From NCBI GenBank assembly GCA_016926495.1, contig JAFGOL010000127.1:1-8838 (forward strand): a stretch of 8,838 nt of DNA, given 5' to 3'. Shown piece after piece: positions 1-5,528 of this stretch (its first letter is position 1; the number at the start of each line of letters is the position of its first letter). The stretch comes from Oligoflexia bacterium (GTDB taxonomy: Bacteria > Bdellovibrionota > JAFGOL01). The notes beneath the pieces are model-generated. The model saw only the letters and a list, made by a program, of their open reading frames with translations. It searched no databases and was not told the DNA's origin. The translations under genes were made by a program, and so were the position numbers.

Positions 1-443
1 ATATAATCCGAATCCAGTTCAAGGAGCTTGTTAATAAATCTTTGTTTCTGGGAATGTTTAAGGTTCGCTATACCAAGGGAATCCTGAGCCCCGCTAATCA
101 GGCCCAGACCCTTTATGGAAGTCTCTATAACCAGATCCTGCAGGGTTTCGACCCTTCGATCTATAAAGTCGCTCAAAGTCGTTCTTGGCAGTTCCACGCC
201 CAGACACGTATGCAAATTGGCTCCGCCGAGATCAAGGTCTACAAGTACAACTTTTTTCATGCGCCTTGCAAGCATGATCCCCAGGTTGGCTGCTATCAGG
301 CTCTTGCCCACACCGCCCTTACCGCCGCCCACAGCCCATATTTCTCTTTTCGCGGTATTGGGGTTTGAAAAAAGTTCGCCGTTTTCCTCAACTACAAGAT
401 CAGGGGATTCCTCTTTTCTTTTACGGCTCCAAAGTATACTCAT
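1..443 (-). CDS. MinD/FlhG-type ParA-family ATPase, 3' end beyond window
   Basis: This is the N-terminal 147 codons of a P-loop ATPase; no stop codon appears before the window edge, so the protein continues outside. Residues 39-48 form the deviant Walker A of the MinD/ParA/Mrp group (GGGKGGVGKS) with the signature lysine K42 and the P-loop lysine K47. Residues 65-82 give the Walker A' strand VVLVDLDLGGANLHTCLG. The Walker B region is not reached. The GGANLH segment and the following LSDF and LISGAQD segments resemble the MinD2/FlhG-like proteins common in Deltaproteobacteria, where such ATPases act on flagellar number, polarity or chromosome partitioning; which role applies here cannot be told. 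About 30 polar residues precede the domain. ATG 441-443 is chosen because AGGAAA (plus-strand 453-458) lies 9 bases upstream. An ATG at 448-450 is in another frame and stops after nine codons. The gene is divergent to the secreted-protein pair that starts at 608. Confidence 0.93.
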   Translation of the reverse strand, partial: MSILWSRKRKEESPDLVVEENGELFSNPNTAKREIWAVGGGKGGVGKSLIAANLGIMLARRMKKVVLVDLDLGGANLHTCLGVELPRTTLSDFIDRRVETLQDLVIETSIKGLGLISGAQDSLGIANLKHSQKQRFINKLLELDSDY

Positions 444-532
444 CTACCATTGTTTCCTGTTAAAAAATTCCACTATATAAGTTATTTAGCATATTTAGGG
501 GATGCAGCCAAATGCATTTTCTTGAAGAAGTA

Positions 533-560
533 TAAACAGTCCCTTTTACTAAACTATACT
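533..560 (+). promoter_or_regulatory. Candidate sigma-70-type promoter for the 608 gene
   Basis: TAAACA (533-538) is separated by 16 bases from TATACT (555-560), a 4/6 and 5/6 fit to the housekeeping hexamers, which would put the transcript start about 40 bases before the ATG at 608. The whole gap between the divergent genes (444-607) is AT-rich, so chance matches are expected. I see no other convincing element in this gap apart from a short AATGCATT palindrome at 511-518. Confidence 0.3.
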
Positions 561-607
561 TTTGTGACTTGAAATTATACCGAAAATATTGTTTAAGTGA
601 AATAAAT

Positions 608-1516
608 ATGGTCAAAAAATTGTCGCTTTTGTTATGGGCCTTAATTATTGTACCTAATACCCCGCTTTATGCCAAAAAAAGACCCCTGAAAATATATCCG
701 GAGCCTGAAAACGCCAACTGGGCCATGTACTGGTATAAAGGGGTATTCGATGAATCATTTTCACGCGACATCTACTTTATGTATCTTGACAAATTCAACT
801 ACAGCGACACAACAACAGGCTATTTCAGGACCAAGACCAGCGGAAACGACTACTATTACGGAGGGGCGCAGATCAACTACGCGGAAAGGGAGGCCGAGCA
901 AAGAAAATTTGCCAAATACGTTCGCAGAAGAATATATGACTACCATATAAATACCGTGCTAAAACAGCACCCCACCCTGAAACCCCTGTATTATCTTCAT
1001 GAAAAAATAAAAAACATCGGAAAAACCCTGGAACTGGTGTCGCTTTACAAGTCACTGCGCCCGGACAAGGAAGAAATACCGACCGATAATAACGTACGGG
1101 AGACTAACCGGGAGGACACACAGCAGCAAACAGAGCCCCCGGGCGAAAAGGAAAAACTGCTGATTGAAGCTGAAAAAATAAAGAACGAGGTATACGAAGA
1201 ACCCGTAAAAAGGGAAAGTACAAAATTCAACTCAAAAATCGACATTATAAAGGGATACATGTTCATAGGCATAAGCAGCTGGCTGGTAAACAGCAAATTA
1301 AATTATGATTTTAATGATAAAAAATGGCACATTTCAATAAGCAGGCCGGTTACGCAAACAACCGGTATCTCCATGATCATACTGCCCAAAACAAAAGAGG
1401 TGACTACAACACTGGGAAAATCCCTGGGTACCGCCGCTTCTCTTACAACCACTTTGCACCAGGATTTCCAGGTACACAAGACCTCGATTTTTCAGGGCTT
1501 TACCATTTATTTCTGA
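608..1516 (+). CDS. Secreted protein of unknown function, possibly envelope-anchored
   Basis: I do not recognise the family. The 302-residue product starts with a clear Sec signal peptide: MVKK, a hydrophobic core, then TPLYA before KKR, so cleavage after residue 22 is likely. The mature N-terminal part is rich in aromatic residues, with W, Y and YYY clusters around residues 37-90. It is followed by a basic, probably helical segment (about 95-155), a hydrophilic linker rich in E, K, T, Q and N (about 155-210), and a C-terminal third of alternating polar and hydrophobic residues that ends in GFTIYF. A terminal Phe after a beta-like stretch recalls outer-membrane proteins, but there are too few strands for a full barrel. 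The frame can be extended to a TTG at 569; I prefer ATG 608 because it places the signal peptide at the N-terminus, although neither start has a good ribosome site. The 1574 gene follows after 57 bases and is probably co-transcribed. Confidence 0.75.
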   Translation: MVKKLSLLLWALIIVPNTPLYAKKRPLKIYPEPENANWAMYWYKGVFDESFSRDIYFMYLDKFNYSDTTTGYFRTKTSGNDYYYGGAQINYAEREAEQRKFAKYVRRRIYDYHINTVLKQHPTLKPLYYLHEKIKNIGKTLELVSLYKSLRPDKEEIPTDNNVRETNREDTQQQTEPPGEKEKLLIEAEKIKNEVYEEPVKRESTKFNSKIDIIKGYMFIGISSWLVNSKLNYDFNDKKWHISISRPVTQTTGISMIILPKTKEVTTTLGKSLGTAASLTTTLHQDFQVHKTSIFQGFTIYF

Positions 1517-1573
1517 TTTTTGGCTAAATAATTCCGGTATTTCTCCGATACTTAATACATAGAGGTAATTCCA

Positions 1574-2017
1574 ATGATCAGAATTTTCGGTCTTGCCATG
1601 CTGGGATTGTTACTATCCTATACATGTATCGCCATATTTTCAGGAGAAGAGGGACTTAACCTCCGGCTGGCCATAAAATCGAAAAGCTACAGCCTTGATA
1701 AATCATCAAGGCCTGTCGTACTGGAATTGGGTGAAAATACGGATTCGGAATATACTTTTAAAAACACGAAACAGATCAAGCTGAAGGGTATTTTCCCGGC
1801 AAGGATACCGGCATCGGCGGACAAAACCGCCTCAAATCTGAAACCCGTAATAAAAAACCTGACCACAGGAGATTCGGCCTTTGTTTTTATGGGTAAGGAC
1901 GGCAGCTTTTTTACCGAATATATCCAGCTTGTAAACGGTAACAACGAATTCTCGATTGAATATCAGCTTAACAACGAAACAGTCTTTTCCAAAAAAATAA
2001 AAATAAAAAGTATATGA
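1574..2017 (+). CDS. Small secreted beta-rich protein, unknown function
   Basis: The 147-residue product is unrecognised. It begins with a signal peptide or N-terminal anchor (MIRIFGLAMLGLLLSYTCIA, cleavage probably near IFSGEE). The rest, about 120 residues, alternates polar and hydrophobic residues, has many N, T, K and S residues and no cysteine, and looks like one or two compact beta domains, possibly Ig-like. The pattern is a motif-poor strand series around VVLELGEN, IKLKGIFPARI, AFVFMG and FSIEYQL. There is no lipobox, because T precedes the only Cys. The start is well supported: AGAGGT lies 7 bases before ATG 1574. It follows the 608 gene by 57 bases on the same strand, and both products are exported, so the two probably act together in the periplasm or at the outer membrane. 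Its stop lies only 7 bases from the stop of the convergent gene at 2025. Confidence 0.78.
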   Translation: MIRIFGLAMLGLLLSYTCIAIFSGEEGLNLRLAIKSKSYSLDKSSRPVVLELGENTDSEYTFKNTKQIKLKGIFPARIPASADKTASNLKPVIKNLTTGDSAFVFMGKDGSFFTEYIQLVNGNNEFSIEYQLNNETVFSKKIKIKSI

Positions 2018-2024
2018 TCTTTAA

Positions 2025-2672
2025 CTAATCAGTCATGCTGTTCAGCGTTTTGACGTACTCGCCGAGCTGTTTTTCCTGCTTTGTAACCTCTTCGGACCAT
2101 TTTGCGTGTTCCTTGTTATATCCGGCAAGCTTTCCTTCCCACTCCTTTTTGCCGGATTCTTCACTGCTTATTTGCTGCGTCAAGGACGCGCAGGCTTCAT
2201 CAAGTTTTTTTGAGCTTTCAGAAAGCTGTATCTTTGCGTCGTTAATACTTTTTATGTTCTGATCATGCACCTCTATGTTTTTTACATGTATTTTAAGGTT
2301 TTCCTCAAGCACGGCTATGTCCTTTTTCAGCTTTTCTATATCAGCCTTTGTCTTTTCCATGGCCAGAGCTTCTTTTTGTTTGCTTTCTGCAACGCCTTTC
2401 AGTTTCTTATCCATATCAGCAGCCTTGCCGTTCAGCGTTTCCCTGTTCGATTGTATTGACTGCCTGTCCTTTTCCAGCTTTGACAGGGTATCTGTTATTG
2501 TTCCTATATTCCTGGTACATATATCAACATTCTGAACGACTTTTTCCCTGTTCTGAATGGCGATATTCCTGTTTTCCTGCAATTTTTTAACAGCCGCAAC
2601 GAGTTCGTCCCTGTCCTGTGCAAAAGCAAAACCCGTAAATAACACTAAATAAAGACACAACAACCCTCGCAT
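2025..2672 (-). CDS. Periplasmic coiled-coil protein
   Basis: The 215-residue product has a signal peptide (MRGLLCLYLVLFTGFAFA, cleavage before QDRDE). Almost the whole mature chain (about 22-208) is charged heptad-like helix without Pro, predicted to be a long coiled coil. Mature Cys52 and Cys161 could form a disulfide that staples a helical hairpin or a dimer. No catalytic motif is visible. Chaperone-like, TolA-like or scaffold roles are all possible and none is demonstrated. The frame extends upstream to an ATG at 2729, but the start at 2672 is preferred: the signal peptide begins there and a strong GGAGG (plus-strand 2678-2682) sits 5 bases before it. The gene follows the degenerate kinase by 23 bases and is the last of the three-gene minus-strand operon, so it may be the periplasmic arm of that module. 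The plus-strand A-run at 1991-2010 would be read as a U-rich stretch just beyond its stop, but I see no solid hairpin there. Confidence 0.85.
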   Translation of the reverse strand: MRGLLCLYLVLFTGFAFAQDRDELVAAVKKLQENRNIAIQNREKVVQNVDICTRNIGTITDTLSKLEKDRQSIQSNRETLNGKAADMDKKLKGVAESKQKEALAMEKTKADIEKLKKDIAVLEENLKIHVKNIEVHDQNIKSINDAKIQLSESSKKLDEACASLTQQISSEESGKKEWEGKLAGYNKEHAKWSEEVTKQEKQLGEYVKTLNSMTD

Positions 2673-2695
2673 AAAAACCTCCGTGTAAAATACTC

Positions 2696-4648
2696 TTACC
2701 CCGCGAGAGGCAGGGTAACTACAAAACAATTTCCCGAATTATCGTAGTTTAAAATATCTATGCTGCCGCCGTAATCCTTGACAATCCTCGTCGTGACAAA
2801 CATGCCAAGGCTCCTGAACTCCTTTCCGTCCAGCAGTTTAACATTAACCAGATCAAGGGGAACCCCGTTGTCCTTCAGTTCGACCACAAGCCGGCCTTCC
2901 CGTAAAAACGCGTTAATACTAATAACGCCGCGTTCCTGTTTTTTACCGTGCGTGACATTCCTGTTGGTAATAGCTTCCACGCTTGTGTATACAATATTAA
3001 GAAACGCCTGAACAAGCTCGTTAAAAACTCCCCGGATCTTACCGCCTTCGCTTTGATCATTAAAAATTATTTCAATATTATCGTGCCTGATTTGCAATTC
3101 TATAAGGGGAAGCAGGGAATTTATGACATTTGATATTTCCATATCCCTTAATTCTTCGTCACGGGATTTTCGGGAAAAATGAAGAAGGTTCTCAACTATA
3201 TGCTTGCACCTCTGGGCCGCGTTTTCCATTTCTTTCAGGTCCGAATAAACCTGGCAGTCCCCGCCGACTTCCCTGGACATTATCTGTAAAAAGGCGATTA
3301 TGCCTCCTATGGGATTATTGATCTCATGAGCCACCGAACCGGCAAGTATGCCGATCTCCGCCAGTTTCTCGGAATGAAGGATTTTTTCCCGGAACATCTT
3401 CTGCTCCGAGATATCTTTATAAAACTGGACAACATTATTAACTGTATTATCTTCAAAAATAGGATAAGACCACGTCGTGTAATAGCGGCTGTTTTTTCTG
3501 CACAATATTTCGGAACCCACGGGTATTCCGGCGTCAAAAGCCTGCATAACATTACACCCGTCGCAGGACGAAACGGGACCGTCTCCCTGGAACAGCTCAT
3601 AGCATTTCATTCCTATGATCTCCTGTATCCTCACCCCCGTAAGCCTTTCAAAAGAACGGTTAGCCCTTGAGATAACAAAATTCCTGTCGATAATGATCAG
3701 GGGATCATCAATGGAATCAAAAGTGGACTCCCACTGCTTTTTCAGTCTTTCAAGGACTGAAAAACGTATGAGCTTTTCAGCCGTCATGGCTACAACATCG
3801 GCGATCTTCTGCAGGAATTCCTTTTCCCACTCATTAACCGGCTCGTTCTCCTTGCCCACTCTTATATGTCCAAGCACGTACCCGGAGCACAACAACGGAA
3901 CAGACACGAAAAACGGCGTCTCGTCACTGCTTTCATTTACCTCACCGTCAAGAACAATCTTGACAAAATTAACCCCCATGGACTCTTCAAGAATTTCCCG
4001 TAACATTCTTTCTATGTCCATTACGGATTTCATACGCTGTATAACGGTAAGCAGCTTATTCATCACTTCGACTTCCATCTTAACGCCCTTAACCAGCTGG
4101 CCCGATACTTTTATGGTTTCTTCCTTTTCCCTGTCCTTGGTTTCCAGAATTGATTTTAACCGCAACAGGTACCTGGTTTTTGCTTCAGCCTTCGAAACCA
4201 GCCTCGAATTTTCCCGGTGCAGGTCAAGATACTCGAGAGAATTCTCCACGGCCGACCTGAGTTCGTCGTCCGACCACGGTTTCAAAACAAAACGGTAGAT
4301 CCCGGCTTCGTTAATGGCGTTCTTGAGGTTTTCAAAATCATAGTGTTCGGAAAGGAGAATTCTGACGTTGTTTGTAAGATCGCTTGTCAATGAAGACAGA
4401 AATTCTATACCGTTGCCGAAACTTCCTTCCTGCGTGATCCCCATATCGCATATAATACAATCAGGCTCGATCTGCTCCATTACTATATTGGCTTCCGGAA
4501 TACTGAACGCGGAATACAGTTCAATCCGGAACTTAAGTACCTCGGACGACAGCGAATTTTTTATGCCCTGACACACCTCCGGCGAAGCGTCAACAATCAG
4601 TACCCGATACCTGCTATCGGTATTCAATCCGAGAAAATCGACAGACAA
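2696..4648 (-). CDS. REC-GAF-PAS-histidine kinase with degenerate ATP-binding domain
   Basis: This is a 650-residue cytoplasmic signalling protein with no membrane segment. Domains in order: receiver (about 14-135), helical linker (135-195), probable GAF (195-295), PAS (303-415), HisKA dimerisation domain (420-495) and a C-terminal HATPase-like domain (505-650). The receiver keeps acceptor Asp68, Ser100 and Lys123 (KPW motif, as in RpfG/HupR-like receivers), but the usual second acidic residue near the N-terminus is Ala21. The PAS domain carries Cys349, Cys362 and Cys365. The H-box is intact (HEINNP, His441). The ATPase domain is not: aligned to the intact kinase at 5529, the N-box magnesium Asn is Thr555, the DNGxG glycine is Pro597, the F-box and ATP lid are absent, and GTGLGL has become FRSLGM (611-616). 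It may therefore be a pseudokinase, phosphatase or phosphotransfer protein. The start is TTG 4648 with AAGGAGG 10 bases upstream. The gene overlaps the end of the Mrp-like gene by 25 bases. Confidence 0.9.
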   Translation of the reverse strand: MSVDFLGLNTDSRYRVLIVDASPEVCQGIKNSLSSEVLKFRIELYSAFSIPEANIVMEQIEPDCIICDMGITQEGSFGNGIEFLSSLTSDLTNNVRILLSEHYDFENLKNAINEAGIYRFVLKPWSDDELRSAVENSLEYLDLHRENSRLVSKAEAKTRYLLRLKSILETKDREKEETIKVSGQLVKGVKMEVEVMNKLLTVIQRMKSVMDIERMLREILEESMGVNFVKIVLDGEVNESSDETPFFVSVPLLCSGYVLGHIRVGKENEPVNEWEKEFLQKIADVVAMTAEKLIRFSVLERLKKQWESTFDSIDDPLIIIDRNFVISRANRSFERLTGVRIQEIIGMKCYELFQGDGPVSSCDGCNVMQAFDAGIPVGSEILCRKNSRYYTTWSYPIFEDNTVNNVVQFYKDISEQKMFREKILHSEKLAEIGILAGSVAHEINNPIGGIIAFLQIMSREVGGDCQVYSDLKEMENAAQRCKHIVENLLHFSRKSRDEELRDMEISNVINSLLPLIELQIRHDNIEIIFNDQSEGGKIRGVFNELVQAFLNIVYTSVEAITNRNVTHGKKQERGVISINAFLREGRLVVELKDNGVPLDLVNVKLLDGKEFRSLGMFVTTRIVKDYGGSIDILNYDNSGNCFVVTLPLAG

Positions 4649-5451
4649 TTCTGCGCAACCTCCTTGATTATTGGAGAATACGCTTCCATAAGCTCTTCAA
4701 GCCGACCGCTGTTAGGTTGCCCCTGACGCATAAGCTCTCCGACAAAAGGAAGAAAAAACGCGTCCGTGCCGTTAAAAGAAAACCTGGCTGAGTTTTCGGC
4801 ATCATCCCTTACGGAAGGCGAAAAACACACACTCAGCACCTTCGTACAGGACGACAAATGCTTAAGCATCATCTTGCTGACGGAGTTTCTCCTGAATTTG
4901 TAGTCAAGGAATAACAGTGAATGCCGTATTTTGCCCGGGAGGTGGGACTGAAGTTCACCCAGCAGGTTAAGATGGGAATACGGAAGCTTTAAAACAAGTA
5001 TGTCAACCTCACCCCAGTTAACGTTAAACAGTATATCCTCAATAAAACTTAAAACACTCTTCATATCCCACATAAGAACGGCTGGATCTTTATGCATGAA
5101 CAGGTAAGGACTGACATACGAAAAGCCATATTCCGAAGCCGGTAACTCCACGCCATTATTCGTAAATTCAAGACCGAGTTCCGAGGAATACCCAAGGTAT
5201 TCGGCAAGCTTAACCGACTCGATTGACGTATCCATCAATCTTATTTTATAGCCCAGGGCCGCAAGTTCACCGGACAACAAGATGGAAAAAGTTGTAGCGC
5301 CCAGCCCTTCCGCGGGAGAGCTAACAAGCAGGGTTTTTCTAATCATTCCGCTGCGTATCTGCCTAAGCCAGTCTTCGTGTAAATCCTTGTCAAATTCACA
5401 CCCTGAAGCTTTTTCACAAAGGCGACATCTGTGCAATCTCAGACAATCCAT
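4624..5451 (-). CDS. Mrp/NBP35-like pseudo-ATPase with N-terminal Cys cluster
   Basis: The 275-residue product follows the Mrp/NBP35 (ApbC) fold but has lost its catalytic motifs. The stretch from 119 to 157, with DPAVLMWDMKSVLSFIED and then NWGEVD, mirrors the Mrp signature of a Trp-Arg-Gly-Pro block followed by D-V-D-W-G-E-L-D. Where Walker A should read GKGGVGKST there is PAEGLGATT (46-54), so both lysines are Ala. Where Walker B should read DLPPGTGD there is KLPYSHLN (155-162), with Lys155 in place of Asp. Asp74 of the A' strand remains. The N-terminus carries Cys3, Cys9, Cys12 and Cys18 (C-x5-C-x2-C-x5-C); the CX2CX5C part matches the N-terminal Fe-S motif of NBP35. The family's C-terminal CXXC is not seen. 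Family members carry Fe-S clusters; this one probably binds a metal or partner protein without ATP hydrolysis. Start ATG 5451 has no clear ribosome site. It is the first gene of the minus-strand operon and the kinase gene overlaps its end. Confidence 0.85.
   Translation of the reverse strand: MDCLRLHRCRLCEKASGCEFDKDLHEDWLRQIRSGMIRKTLLVSSPAEGLGATTFSILLSGELAALGYKIRLMDTSIESVKLAEYLGYSSELGLEFTNNGVELPASEYGFSYVSPYLFMHKDPAVLMWDMKSVLSFIEDILFNVNWGEVDILVLKLPYSHLNLLGELQSHLPGKIRHSLLFLDYKFRRNSVSKMMLKHLSSCTKVLSVCFSPSVRDDAENSARFSFNGTDAFFLPFVGELMRQGQPNSGRLEELMEAYSPIIKEVAQNCLSIFSD
4659..4665 (-). promoter_or_regulatory. Strong ribosome binding site for the TTG-started kinase
   Basis: AAGGAGG on the minus strand lies inside the last codons of the Mrp-like gene, 10 bases before TTG 4648. 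It supports this non-ATG start and indicates translational coupling between two overlapping genes. The next in-frame TTG, at 4627, is much farther from the site. Confidence 0.75.
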
Positions 5452-5453
5452 AG

Positions 5454-5480
5454 TTTGATTAAAAGTTAAACATAATCAAA
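5454..5480. promoter_or_regulatory. Inverted repeat in divergent promoter region, candidate operator
   Basis: TTTGATTA (5454-5461) and TAATCAAA (5473-5480) form a perfect 8-bp inverted repeat with an 11-base spacer, so the arm centres are 19 bases apart, about two helical turns. It starts 2 bases upstream of the pseudo-ATPase ATG (5451) and lies 48 bases before the preferred start of the intact kinase. A weak minus-strand promoter overlaps it (GTGACA at 5492-5487, TTTAAC at 5470-5465). Binding here could control both operons. The repeat is AT-rich, so a chance origin is possible. Confidence 0.4.
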
Positions 5481-5528
5481 AGAAATTGTCACTTGAAAAG
5501 CAGTATGGCAAAGTGTAAAAGGAATCTG

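Noticed and set aside
42..480. Plus-strand open frames over the first 480 bases
   Set aside because: They lie antisense to the ParA-family ATPase, whose Walker motifs leave no doubt about the coding strand.
574..579. Perfect TATAAT on the minus strand as promoter of the ParA-family gene
   Set aside because: No acceptable -35 element lies 16-18 bases upstream, the leader would be about 130 bases, and the region is AT-rich.
1574..1640. 1574 product as a lipoprotein
   Set aside because: The residue before the only Cys is Thr and the preceding residues do not form a lipobox.
2025..2729. Longer form of the coiled-coil protein starting at 2729
   Set aside because: It would bury the signal peptide 20 residues in and overlap the kinase gene end, while a strong ribosome site supports 2672.
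3615..4298. 227-residue plus-strand open frame inside the REC-GAF-PAS kinase gene
   Set aside because: It is antisense to a well-defined multi-domain protein and its Ser-rich translation looks like a shadow frame.
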